Positions 54,332 through 62,419 of a stretch of 64,000 nt of DNA are shown here, piece by piece. The stretch spans positions 321,245 through 385,244 of the forward strand of contig JBMNJO010000024.1 in the NCBI GenBank assembly GCA_050951725.1, written 5' to 3'. The position numbers and the translations under genes are program-made. A model generated the notes under the pieces. That model worked only from the letters and a program-made list of their open reading frames with translations. It was not told the DNA's origin and did no database searches. The DNA comes from DTU052 sp050951725. GTDB taxonomy: Bacteria; Bacillota; Syntrophomonadia; Syntrophomonadales; DTU052. How positions within the stretch are numbered: position 1 is the stretch's first letter; each line of letters starts with the position of its first letter.

Positions 54332-54499
54332 TCAAGTGTTTTGGCGATATATGCTGCGCTCGGAAAGCCCGTATTTTTGAGCGATAGTTGCCTCAATTTT
54401 AATCAATTCATCTTCTCGGATAATGCCTGCTGCAAGCCATCTCTTTAAAACTGCCATAGTGGCTGTATAGTAGATGACTGCTAATGCCTTACTATTCAT
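54332..54499 (-). CDS. Small SHOCT-like protein
   Basis: A 55-residue protein starting MNSKALAVIYYTATMAVLKR and ending in a helix-turn-helix-like GLSERSIYRQN. The central IIREDELIKIEATIAQKYGL resembles a SHOCT (short C-terminal) domain. Its ATG overlaps the upstream HTH/zinc gene's stop by eight bases. Genes of this kind often accompany Clostridial serine recombinases; function unknown, perhaps regulatory. Confidence 0.7.
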   Translation of the reverse strand: MNSKALAVIYYTATMAVLKRWLAAGIIREDELIKIEATIAQKYGLSERSIYRQNT

Positions 54500-54899
54500 G
54501 CCGCACCGCCTTCGACCTGCCGTAGCAAGCGCGGGAGCAGTATTTGCGCTCTCGTTTGCCATACGCTTCAAAGGACTGGCCACAAGTCTGACAGGTAAAT
54601 GACCGGATGGTTTTGTGGTTAACGTCCTCTGGATGGGCATTCCACCACGCCATACGGCACTTGTCCGAACAGAACCTTTTCTGCTTCTTCCCGATGGTCT
54701 GATTAAGCGGCACTCCGCACTGGCAGCAAAATGTACCGTCCACAGAGTCAGACATTATAGTAGCATTTCCGCCCAGATTGTTTCTGCGACAGTAAGACTT
54801 CACCGTGTTTATCGATAAACCTAAGGTATCGGCTATTTTGGTGTAACTCTTACCTTCGGCGCGAAGAAGAGCAATCCGCTCTTTTTGCAAGCCGTTCAT
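54492..54899 (-). CDS. HTH and zinc-finger protein of the integration module
   Basis: A 135-residue protein. The N-terminus is a sigma-region-4/LuxR-like HTH (GKSYTKIADTLGLSINTVKS, about 16-35). Two zinc knuckle pairs follow: CCQCG ... CSDKC and CQTCG ... CSRAC. ATG behind GAGAGGAAC. It may be a DNA-binding regulator or a directionality factor for the recombinases downstream; I do not recognise a named family. Confidence 0.75.
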   Translation of the reverse strand: MNGLQKERIALLRAEGKSYTKIADTLGLSINTVKSYCRRNNLGGNATIMSDSVDGTFCCQCGVPLNQTIGKKQKRFCSDKCRMAWWNAHPEDVNHKTIRSFTCQTCGQSFEAYGKRERKYCSRACYGRSKAVRHE

Positions 54900-54992
54900 A
54901 TCGGTTCCTCTCTTCGAAGGGCGTGAATCGTTCCCTCACAATCCACAGGACAACGAAGGGCGGTTTGAGTACCAGTAGCTTAGGGTTAAAGC

Positions 54993-55023
54993 AAAAAATG
55001 CCGGGTGAAATCAATCACCCGGC
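54993..55023 (-). terminator. Terminator of the phage lysis cassette
   Basis: A perfect 9-bp stem (55000-55008 with 55015-55023) with a 6-nt loop. On the - strand it is followed by a T-run, so it ends leftward transcription from the amidase gene. The remaining gap 54900-55112 holds nothing else recognisable. Confidence 0.85.
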
Positions 55024-55112
55024 GATTTGGAATCAGTTTTTAGGTTTTATTAAAGAAGTAAAAGCCGAGCTAATGCTTCAAGGATAGTTCTTTTAGGTAA
55101 TAATCGTTAAGG

Positions 55113-55814
55113 TTATAGGGATGAAATGTACTCGGCCATTCTTTCAATCAGCATCCCGGCGTATTCGCCATTTACGCTCTGGCCTTTTCTTGCATTTTGC
55201 AGCCAATATTCAGGGGTTTTAAGTATGCCGTTTCTTACCAACACCTCCAAAGCTCCTTCCAGACCATTCTTGTTTTCTTCTATGTATGCTAACCCCAGTT
55301 GGGAAAGGATAGCGCCAGAAACTGCTTTGACAATTTCATCTCTCTTGGCATCAAACAGTGCATTATCTTGGCTGTTATCAATAAAGCCGATTTCAATTAG
55401 AACTGCAGGAGCCTTGGTTTCTCTTAATACTTGATAATTAGCAGTTTTAACCCCCCGGTTTGCAAAACCGACCCCCACCAGGGAGCTTTGAATTTTTTCG
55501 GCCAGCCCCTTTGACTTGGCTCCCGGATTTAAATAAGTGTAAGTTTCTACACCGGCAGCCGCCTCCGGTTTAAAAGCATTACGGTGAAAGGATATGAAGT
55601 AATCAAAGCTACCCTTGTTTTCAAAATCACATCTAGCTTTCAGGCTTACACTAACATCAGCCGTCCTGGTCTCATCGATGATTACTCCATGGCGTCTCAA
55701 CACTGCTGCTACGGCCCGACCTAGGCTCAGCACATCATCGGCTTCTTTTCTTCCTTTATATACTGCACCCGGGTCATTGCCGCCATGACCGTAGTCGAAA
55801 CATAATCTAGCCAT
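55113..55814 (-). CDS. Phage N-acetylmuramoyl-L-alanine amidase (endolysin)
   Basis: A zinc amidase that cuts the bond between MurNAc and the peptide of peptidoglycan. The 233-residue protein has an Amidase_3 domain with ligands His10 (DYGHGG), Glu24 and His77 (SFHRN) and the catalytic Glu141 (LIEIGFIDN). A C-terminal segment from about 180 (LEGALEVLVRNGIL) looks like a phage-associated wall-targeting domain. It overlaps the holin gene by eight bases, the usual holin-endolysin arrangement. Confidence 0.9.
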   Translation of the reverse strand: MARLCFDYGHGGNDPGAVYKGRKEADDVLSLGRAVAAVLRRHGVIIDETRTADVSVSLKARCDFENKGSFDYFISFHRNAFKPEAAAGVETYTYLNPGAKSKGLAEKIQSSLVGVGFANRGVKTANYQVLRETKAPAVLIEIGFIDNSQDNALFDAKRDEIVKAVSGAILSQLGLAYIEENKNGLEGALEVLVRNGILKTPEYWLQNARKGQSVNGEYAGMLIERMAEYISSL

Positions 55815-56217
55815 TAATCTTTTCCTCCTTATTCAGCTGGTCCAAAACCAGTTTGAGTTTCTCCGGAATAGGCAGGCCGATCTTGGCTGCGTTTTCCAGA
55901 ATACTGATCCCTTCGTTAGATAAATAGAAGAAGATGACCGCGGTACGGACAGCACTACCGTTTGTTATTACCTGGGCGTCGATAATGTGTCCCACTGCCA
56001 CCATGGCAAAAATCAGCACCTTCTTAAAGATGCCCCTGGCACCTACCTCGCTGGAAAGGCGTTTTTCCAGTATGGCCAACATGACGCCGGTCAGGTAATC
56101 GATAACCACAAAGGTAATCAGTGCGTATAAAAAGCCGTCCCAGCCTCCCAAAACCCAGCCCAGCCAGCCGCCAAAGGCCGAAAGGGCAATTTGAATTGTA
56201 TTAATGGCATTTTTCAT
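55807..56217 (-). CDS. Phage holin
   Basis: A 136-residue membrane protein with three or more hydrophobic segments (WLGWVLGGWDGFLYALITF, FKKVLIFAMVAVGHII, and AVRTAVIFFYLSNEGISIL). The sequence resembles the TcdE-type toxin secretion/phage lysis holins. ATG 56217 follows GAGGAAAG. It permeabilises the membrane so that the adjoining amidase can reach the wall. Confidence 0.88.
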   Translation of the reverse strand: MKNAINTIQIALSAFGGWLGWVLGGWDGFLYALITFVVIDYLTGVMLAILEKRLSSEVGARGIFKKVLIFAMVAVGHIIDAQVITNGSAVRTAVIFFYLSNEGISILENAAKIGLPIPEKLKLVLDQLNKEEKING

Positions 56218-56286
56218 GCGTTTTCTTTCCTCCTTGGTTATAGCAATAAAAAAAGAGCCCTGCGGCTCACACATCTTTGACAGGTA

Positions 56287-56490
56287 CTATTTGTTTCTCA
56301 ATAGTCCCAGTATTTCGTTTTGAAACTCTAAAATAAGTTTATTTTGCTCATAGATATCAGTAAGCACCACATCCTTGTTGGCCTTGCCCGTTAAGGCTTT
56401 TATTTTAGCCGCTCTGTCGGATATTTTGACCGCCTCCGCTTCAGCCGCCAGGTGCTTTTGCGTCTTAGCCACCACTAGCTTCTCAGCCAT
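56287..56490 (-). CDS. Small phage protein, unknown function
   Basis: A 67-residue, mostly helical, charged protein starting MAEKLVVAKTQKHLAAEAE and ending QNEILGLLRNK. It lies between an Ig-like phage protein, which it overlaps by eight bases, and the holin. Such small proteins are common upstream of holins in Clostridial prophages. No domain recognised. Confidence 0.65.
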   Translation of the reverse strand: MAEKLVVAKTQKHLAAEAEAVKISDRAAKIKALTGKANKDVVLTDIYEQNKLILEFQNEILGLLRNK

Positions 56491-56848
56491 TGACGATCAC
56501 CTTCTTTTCCGCGGGTTCGCAGGTGCAGTTCCCTATCGCGCTGATTCGATATTCTCCGGGACCGGCAAATTCCAGGACCAGATTCTCAGTCCCGTTGATA
56601 GGGGTAATCGTTTTTTCGGCAACAACCTCACCCTCTATAATTACCTGTACTGTAATATCCTCGCTGTTAACCTGGGGATTACCCTCGTAGTCCAAGTAGG
56701 CGATGGTTACATTTAGTTCCTGATTAACAACCACTGTGTCCGCGCAGCATATATCAAGCCGCAGGAAGGCACACTTGATGAATCTGGCCACCTCAACCCC
56801 GTTTTCCATCTGTATTTCATAGATAAGACCATTTTCATTTATCTCCAA
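56483..56848 (-). CDS. Ig-like phage accessory protein
   Basis: A 121-residue protein. The second half (VNQELNVTIAYLDYEGNPQV, then ITVQVIIEGEVV ... GPGEYRISA) has the alternating strands of an Ig-like or CARDB-like beta sandwich. ATG behind AGGAGGGAG and a nearer TGGAG. It sits at the end of the structural genes before the lysis genes; probably a tail-fibre accessory or decoration protein (inference). Confidence 0.65.
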   Translation of the reverse strand: MEINENGLIYEIQMENGVEVARFIKCAFLRLDICCADTVVVNQELNVTIAYLDYEGNPQVNSEDITVQVIIEGEVVAEKTITPINGTENLVLEFAGPGEYRISAIGNCTCEPAEKKVIVNG

Positions 56849-56860
56849 TGATTCTCCCTC

Positions 56861-57101
56861 CTAAGCCGCCACATGCCAGATACCGTATTGAGTGTTAATA
56901 GGTCTCGTATTACCACTGGTTACCATATACTCAACCACCAATGACGATTGTACCGGCAGTAATGCTGGTAATTTGATCATTACGCCCCTAGTACCAATAC
57001 TATAATCTACAGCACCAGAGTTATAGTATTTGCCATACCCGTAGGGTAAGCGGTAACTATGGGTGTTTTTACGAGAATCACTGCTTGGATTCCAGCTGTA
57101 G
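56861..57101 (-). pseudogene. Phage structural gene remnant cut by the IS110 element
   Basis: An open frame without start codon reads leftward from the IS edge: YSWNPSSDSRKNTHSYRLPY and on to QYGIWHVAA, stop at 56863-56861, 79 codons. It is followed 12 bases later by the next phage gene and its ribosome binding site, so it is a real gene end. The 5' part is missing at the IS110 core. Joining both IS flanks extends the frame only eight codons to an ATG without a clear ribosome binding site, so the original upstream part may have been lost. Confidence 0.7.
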
Positions 57102-57156
57102 ACCAGCTATATAAAGTCAACAATATTTATTAAATTTTTGGAGGCTTTTTATGTAA

Positions 57157-58326
57157 TCAAGCCATGGGGACATATGTTTTTTTGTCCCGCATAATAACAA
57201 AAATAATATAGGTTAATTTACGGGCTACAGCCCCAATGGCAGTACCATAGGCTTTGCCTTCGGAACGTTTTTTCTCGAAAAAGGCTTTAAGTACCGGATC
57301 AACTTGCACGGCCCGGACAGCGGCTTGCCAAATTGCTCTTCTAAGATGGGGAGACCCTCGTTTAGACATCCGATTTTGACTGCCAGTAAAATCTCCGGAC
57401 TGTTTAACACTGGGGTCAATGCCAACAAAGGCAACCAGCTTTTCCGGACTGGCAAAGCGATTAATGTCGCCAATTTCACTTTCAATGATGGCAGCCGTGA
57501 TCATGCCAATGCCCGGAATGGTCGGAAGGCATGAATCAAGGGTATCAAAGTAGGTTTTAATATGGTCTTCGATCTCTTTGATATGCTCCTCGATAAACTT
57601 GATTTGTTCGATGAGCTGCCGCAACTGAAAAGCGAAAGCATCGATGGCAATGGTAATGCCAAAAGAGTTACGAGCCTTTTCTTGGATCTCTTTAGCCTTT
57701 TCCAGTTTAAATCTTCCCCGGCTTGTTTTGTCAATTACTTCAGCCAGCTTTTCAGCACTGACACTTAACATGTCGTCCGGGGTGGTGTATTCCATTAATA
57801 AGGCCTTGGAACTAACGCCGAAGATGTTCGCAAAAAGGGTTTCGTACTCAGGAAAGATTTGATCTAAAACAGCGATTGCTTGCAGCTTAAGCTCCGTGGT
57901 CTGATCCACCAGGGAAGTACGATAACGGCAAAGCTGCCTTAAGGCCAGGGTGTTTTCATCTGACAGTTGCGTTTCGGTATAGCGGCCGAAGCGGATGATC
58001 TCAGCAATGATAAAGGAATCTCGTTGGTCATTTTTCGTTTTCCGGATAAACAAGTTGCGGAGACTGTCAGATTGAATAGGATTGATGACAAAGACATCAA
58101 AGTCTCTTTCAACCAGATAGGAGTAAATGGCAAGCCAGTAATGACCGGTCGCTTCCATGCCAAACACGACTTTTTCATCTTCGGACTTTAGCCTGGCAAT
58201 GAAATCCAAGAGCTTTGCTGCACCGGCATTGGAATTGGCAAAAGTGATTCTGCCCAGGATCTGACCTGCATCATCAATTGCAGTAGCTTCATGGTTGCGT
58301 TTAGCGATATCAATACCGATTATCAA
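57157..58326 (-). CDS. IS110-family transposase (bridge-RNA-guided recombinase)
   Basis: A DEDD recombinase of 389 residues from TTG 58326 (GGAGGTG six bases upstream; a GTG three codons earlier overlaps that site). The RuvC-like N-terminal domain shows Asp6 (GIDIAK), Glu58 (MEATG), Asp100 and Asp103 (KNDQRD). A long helical coiled coil (about 130-265) follows. The C-terminal Transposase_20 domain has PGIGMITAAIIESEIGD and a probable nucleophile Ser310 in KQSGDFTGS. All key residues are intact, so copy 1 could be active. Confidence 0.93.
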   Translation of the reverse strand: MIIGIDIAKRNHEATAIDDAGQILGRITFANSNAGAAKLLDFIARLKSEDEKVVFGMEATGHYWLAIYSYLVERDFDVFVINPIQSDSLRNLFIRKTKNDQRDSFIIAEIIRFGRYTETQLSDENTLALRQLCRYRTSLVDQTTELKLQAIAVLDQIFPEYETLFANIFGVSSKALLMEYTTPDDMLSVSAEKLAEVIDKTSRGRFKLEKAKEIQEKARNSFGITIAIDAFAFQLRQLIEQIKFIEEHIKEIEDHIKTYFDTLDSCLPTIPGIGMITAAIIESEIGDINRFASPEKLVAFVGIDPSVKQSGDFTGSQNRMSKRGSPHLRRAIWQAAVRAVQVDPVLKAFFEKKRSEGKAYGTAIGAVARKLTYIIFVIMRDKKTYVPMA

Positions 58327-58366
58327 TGTAAACACCTCCGGTAATATTTGAGAGTGTTTCTCCTAA

Positions 58367-58566
58367 CTTTACGAGCTTACAACCTAGCGCGATATACGGA
58401 GAAAAGGCTAAAAAGCCAGTCAACATCCAGCTCATTCGTAAAATCCCGTAAAGCGGAGGCGCCAGTCTACAGCGCGAGGATAGAACCTCAGGGGAACGTG
58501 CGGCGAACTCCACTCTATCGAGAAAATCATCTCAAAACCAGAGTTGTGATTCAACTATTAATTATT
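58367..58566 (-). ncRNA. Candidate IS110 bridge RNA
   Basis: The 245 bases upstream of the transposase have the three expected structures, in transcript order. The 5' stem-loop is ACTCT/AGAGT (arms 58512-58516 and 58540-58544 on +). The target loop, closed by CGCC/GGCG (58460-58463, 58502-58505), holds ACGTTCCCCT (58499-58490) and GCTGTAG (58473-58467) around a GAGG/CCTC hairpin. The donor loop is closed by TTTACGA/TCGTAAA (58368-58374, 58436-58442). The target guides match the insertion site: 9 of 10 to ACGTTTCC-CT on the left and 7 of 7 to CT-ACAGC on the right. Donor guides are weaker (AGCTGG and CTAG only). Confidence 0.68.
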
Positions 58567-58681
58567 GACTTGATTATACTAGGGAAACGTATTACGTTCC
58601 CGCATGAGTTACGCGCCCGAAGGAGTAAGCTTTCGGAGAAGGAAGCGGAAAGCGGACAGGGGTGCGGTGGTAAAATGGGGC

Positions 58682-58700
58682 GGGCGGCTAATAGCCGCCC
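58682..58700 (-). terminator. Possible terminator of the tetR-ABC operon
   Basis: A perfect 8-bp GC stem (58682-58689 with 58693-58700) with a 3-nt loop; on the - strand a short ATTTTA stretch follows. The gap 58583-58785 contains no gene; 58583-58602 is an imperfect inverted repeat (GGAAACGTA / TACGTTCC) beside the IS edge. Confidence 0.45.
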
Positions 58701-58785
58701 CTACGCTGTTGGCGCATAAATTATATCGAAGTGGACGCGTAGCCCATCGGGGCATACCCTTCTGGGTCACAGGCCTGCGTCTTTC

Positions 58786-61035
58786 TTATTCCGTTCCTGC
58801 TTTTAGGGCCTCGCTCATGGAAACTGCTTCCACGCTCCTGGAACACAACAGTTTGCTGAGCTGATAGGTCAGCATGATGGCTGCAAAAGATATCAGCACA
58901 TAAAGGGGGCTGACGATGGCCGGCAGCACTAAATTGATCATATTGCCAAGATAGCCGTACAATGCACCCATTGATGCCGCCGCTGCAGGAATTCCCAAAA
59001 TAAATCCGGCCACGATGACAAAGGTGGAGCTGTCCAGGATCAGGGACCGGATCTCCCGGCGCCTGTAGCCAAATATCTTGAAAAGGGAGATGGTGTTCCT
59101 GTTTTCCTCGATAATCAGCGATGTGACCAGATAGAGGATGATTAAGGCCACAATGCTGGAGACAATCGTCATCAAGGCCACCATGGAATTCATCTGTCCC
59201 ATAAATTCATCCATTGCATTCGGTAGTTCACTCATGGACTTCATGCCCGACAGCTTTTCATCAGGGATATCAAGCTTGATCATGCTGAAAAGCCCTCTGT
59301 AGCTGTTTCCCGGAAGCCCCATCTGTTCATTGAACTCTGTTATCGGCACATAGATAAACTGCTCAACGTAGGAATCAGCAACAGCGTCAATATGAAAGGT
59401 GTAGGGCTTGCCGTCCTCTTTGCTGATGAAGGTCACAGTGTCCCCGGCTTCAATGCCCAACCGATCGGCCAAAGACTTCGTAATATTGGTCTGATCGTTG
59501 GGAATAGGATTTCCTTTCCGGTCCTTTAAAGTCACGATGGTTGAATCAGGCTCGATTCCCGTGATATAAAACTCAATTTGTTCATTGTTTTCAGGATAAA
59601 ACTTGCCGGCATTAAAGGCCTCCGCCCCTTCCGGCGCCTCACCGAATTGTAAATCCCGGAAGGCATATTCGTATTCGAACTGATATACGTCCGAGGTGTT
59701 GAATACATGGTTCATGGAGTTCATAAGAGTGAAGCCAAAGAGCATCAAGACAGAAGCACTGGTAACACCCAGGAAAAGAAACACCAGCCGGGAGATGCTT
59801 CTGAACTGCTCCCGCAGCTTGAATTTTGTGTTGAACTTGAACCGTTCCAGTTTAAAGGCCCGCTCCAGGGCGTTGACCCTGGTTTTCTGCCGGTCTCCCT
59901 TCATAAGCTCCGCCGGAGCACGTTTCAGCTCTGAACATATAACCAGATAGCTGCTGAGGCCTAAAAACAGCACAGGTGTCAGTATGGCGGCCAAGGCATT
60001 TATGAAGCTTAACTGAATGCCCGGAACAGGAACATTATAATAGGTAACCATGGCCATAACCATTGGCCCGATAGAGGGCAGCGCCAACACCGTTCCCATC
60101 ACTCCGCCCGCCAAAGCCAGCAGCAGCGGGATTGACATGTAGTGGCACATCAACTCCCGCCGCCGGTAACCCTGGGCATAAAGGGTCCCGATGATCACCG
60201 ATTCCTGGCGGATCATGCGCCAGAACATGATGCCGATGATCAAGCAGGACAGAAGAAACATTGCGGCCGGCAGCGGTACGCTCATGGTTTTCATACCGGT
60301 TATGGAGGCCCAGACCATTCTGGCCCGTTTGTTGTCCATAATGTCAGTCCAGTCGGACACGGTTATGCCTTCTGCCTGTAAACTCTCCCGCAGCTGTACC
60401 GCCTGCTCCTTAAGGCTCGGGGTCCTGTCATTGAACCTGACCGAATAAGTGCTTACAGCATTATCTATGTCGGAAAATTCCTCACGGCTTATAACCGCCA
60501 CCCCGAAATCATTGGGCGAATACACGATATCATTCACGTTCTTCAGCGGATAAATATAGTGGGGCAGGGACACAAAGCCCGCCACCGTGAAGGTTTTCCC
60601 CGCGGCTTCTATCTGACTCCCCACCGGGTAGCCGTTGGCTTCGGCAAAGGCAGGATCAAGGAGAATTTCTCCCGGCCCTGAAAGCGCCTGCCCCTCGGTG
60701 ACAGCCGGAATATTTACCTTCTCAGTTTGACTGAGCAGCCTGAGTGTTAGCGTATCAGACAGGGCAACGTCAAAGCTCATGTACTCCTCGATGATGGCGT
60801 CAGCCGATTTTTGCAGTTCCGCGAGGTCAGGATCAGGAACAGCAACGTCTGCTCTAAAGGACAGATCTTCCTGCATATGCCCCTCTGTAAAGGTCGTGAC
60901 CAGGGCAGAAAGATTCTGGGAAAGTCCGGCAGCCACAACAAAGGTATAGCTCCCCAGGATAATCAGCGCAAGTATACTCAGGTAGCGCAGTTTGTTTTCT
61001 TTCAAAAAGCGAAAAACTCTTTTCTCCAGTGCCAT
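58786..61035 (-). CDS. ABC transporter permease, FtsX/MacB type
   Basis: A 749-residue permease. It has an N-terminal helix (LRYLSILALIILGSYTFVVA), a large extracytoplasmic domain (about 40-245), an FtsX core with three helices (about 255-370), a second extracytoplasmic region and a second FtsX core (about 635-735). Such permeases export peptides, lipids or drugs or act in envelope processes; the substrate cannot be told. ATG 61035 overlaps the ATPase stop by one base (TAATG). A GTG two codons earlier is an alternative. Confidence 0.88.
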   Translation of the reverse strand: MALEKRVFRFLKENKLRYLSILALIILGSYTFVVAAGLSQNLSALVTTFTEGHMQEDLSFRADVAVPDPDLAELQKSADAIIEEYMSFDVALSDTLTLRLLSQTEKVNIPAVTEGQALSGPGEILLDPAFAEANGYPVGSQIEAAGKTFTVAGFVSLPHYIYPLKNVNDIVYSPNDFGVAVISREEFSDIDNAVSTYSVRFNDRTPSLKEQAVQLRESLQAEGITVSDWTDIMDNKRARMVWASITGMKTMSVPLPAAMFLLSCLIIGIMFWRMIRQESVIIGTLYAQGYRRRELMCHYMSIPLLLALAGGVMGTVLALPSIGPMVMAMVTYYNVPVPGIQLSFINALAAILTPVLFLGLSSYLVICSELKRAPAELMKGDRQKTRVNALERAFKLERFKFNTKFKLREQFRSISRLVFLFLGVTSASVLMLFGFTLMNSMNHVFNTSDVYQFEYEYAFRDLQFGEAPEGAEAFNAGKFYPENNEQIEFYITGIEPDSTIVTLKDRKGNPIPNDQTNITKSLADRLGIEAGDTVTFISKEDGKPYTFHIDAVADSYVEQFIYVPITEFNEQMGLPGNSYRGLFSMIKLDIPDEKLSGMKSMSELPNAMDEFMGQMNSMVALMTIVSSIVALIILYLVTSLIIEENRNTISLFKIFGYRRREIRSLILDSSTFVIVAGFILGIPAAAASMGALYGYLGNMINLVLPAIVSPLYVLISFAAIMLTYQLSKLLCSRSVEAVSMSEALKAGTE

Positions 61036-61733
61036 TACCACTCAATCCTTTCCGCCGCAACCGTCGTCTGATTCACAGAAGCTTCTACGATCTCCCCGCT
61101 TCTCAGCCGAAAGACCTTGTTTGCCATATCGGCAATGGCCGCGTTGTGTGTTATCATCAAAATCGTGGTTCCGAACTTTTTATTCACCACCTGCAACAGC
61201 TTCAGGATACTGCGGGATGTCTGATAATCCAGTGCTCCCGTTGGCTCGTCACAGAGCAGCAGCTTGGGATTTTTAACGATGGCCCTGGCAATAGAGACCC
61301 GCTGCTGTTCACCGCCTGACAGCTCTCTGGGGAAACGGTGCTTTTTGTCCAGCATTTCCACCGCCGTTAATACTTCGTCCACATTTAACGGGGATTTGCT
61401 GATGTTTGATACCACCTCGATGTTTTCTCCCACAGTAAGGTTGGGAACCAGATTGTAAAACTGGAAAACAAAACCCACCTCTTCGCGTCTATATTCGGTC
61501 AGATCATCGTCGCTCAATTTGCTGATCTCGGTTCCGTCCACGGTCACCTTGCCGCTGTCGCCGCGGTCAATGCCGCCGATAATATTCATAAGAGTGGATT
61601 TTCCCGAACCCGATGGACCAAGGATGACACCGATTTCACCTTTTCCCAGATTCATTTCGATTCCCCTTAACACATCGGTTTTGATCACCCCGGTGGTGTA
61701 GCTCTTCTTCAAGTTCGCAACATCAATAAACAT
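61035..61733 (-). CDS. ABC transporter ATP-binding protein, LolD/MacB type
   Basis: A 232-residue ATPase partner of the FtsX permease. Walker A GPSGSGKST (39-47), Q-loop FQFYNLVPNLT, signature LSGGEQQRVSIARA, Walker B LLCDEPTGALD and the H-loop ITHN are intact. ATG behind AAGGAGGAG, one base after the tetR stop. It is overlapped by the permease start, so the three genes form one operon. Confidence 0.94.
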   Translation of the reverse strand: MFIDVANLKKSYTTGVIKTDVLRGIEMNLGKGEIGVILGPSGSGKSTLMNIIGGIDRGDSGKVTVDGTEISKLSDDDLTEYRREEVGFVFQFYNLVPNLTVGENIEVVSNISKSPLNVDEVLTAVEMLDKKHRFPRELSGGEQQRVSIARAIVKNPKLLLCDEPTGALDYQTSRSILKLLQVVNKKFGTTILMITHNAAIADMANKVFRLRSGEIVEASVNQTTVAAERIEW

Positions 61734-61734
61734 G

Positions 61735-62374
61735 TTATTGCTCCTCCTTTTGATAAAAGCACCGTTTCAAAATATCAAAATATGCATCCGATTCACTGAG
61801 AACCTCCATGCCCACATCTTCAATGGAATCGACCTTATCCATATACATTTCGGCAAAACTCAGCATGGTCCAGTTAATGATATTGATCATTTTTTCGCGG
61901 TCGATATCCTCCCGGAATTTTGTAAAATCAATATTTTGATAACCTCTTTCCAAACCGCTTGCGATGATATCTTCACCAGTTTTTTTTAATTTCAGATTTC
62001 ACTTCAGCAGCATCCTCATTGGCCAGAGACTTTAAAAAATGAAATGCCTGGGGGAACTTTTTATAGATTTTAAATTTAACCGACCCCAGCTGCCGCATTC
62101 TTTCAAAAAAATCCGTCTCACTCCAATCTACTTCAGCGTAGATTTTTTCGACTATCTCAGCCACATAATCAAGCAGGAATAAATACAGTTCCTTTTTACT
62201 ATTAAAATAGTTGAATAATGATCCTTTCGATATATATGATTCCTTAACGATTTCATTTGTAGATGCCTTTTCGTAACCATTTCGTGCGAATTCTTTTAGA
62301 GCCGCGTTAATAATGCGTGCTCGTTTCTCCGGTTCCAGGCTGTTGAATTTTGAGTAAATGATAATCACCGCCAT
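61735..62374 (-). pseudogene. TetR-family regulator, frameshifted
   Basis: The N-terminal part has the TetR HTH (ASTNEIVKESYISKGSLFNY, about 37-56) and reads to EVKSEIKKNW. A run of eight A (T8 at 61980-61987 on +) shifts the frame; removing one base continues to TGEDIIASGLERGYQNIDF and the remaining 80 or so residues to the stop at 61735. It is thus a single-base frameshift, either real or a sequencing error. It heads the ABC operon and lies beside two palindromic operators, so it likely represses its own operon. Confidence 0.85.
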
Positions 62375-62397
62375 CGTCAATTAGTAAAATAAATATT

Positions 62398-62412
62398 TGA
62401 CCATACTGGTCA
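62398..62412. promoter_or_regulatory. TetR operator, proximal
   Basis: TGACCATACTGGTCA, a perfect 6-bp inverted repeat with 3-bp spacer, between the promoter -10 and the tetR start. Confidence 0.8.
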
Positions 62413-62419
62413 TGATTTA

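Larger units (their letters stand above)
57100..58582 (-). mobile_element. IS110-family insertion sequence, copy 1 (intact)
   Basis: About 1.48 kb between two CT core dinucleotides (57101-57100 and 58582-58581 on the - strand). The boundaries come from alignment to copy 2 at the right end and from promoter logic at the left end. The right end carries TTGACT (AGTCAA at 57115-57120 on +), the left end TATAAT (58578-58573). If the ends are joined through one core, their spacing is 13+2+2 = 17 bp, a full promoter as expected for the circular form of IS110 elements. It has no terminal inverted repeats, as usual for this family. Confidence 0.85.

Noticed and set aside
58583..58785. Remainder of the phage gene to the right of the IS
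   Set aside because: The joined frame runs only eight codons to an ATG with an in-frame stop before it and no ribosome binding site; further sequence does not look like phage coding DNA.
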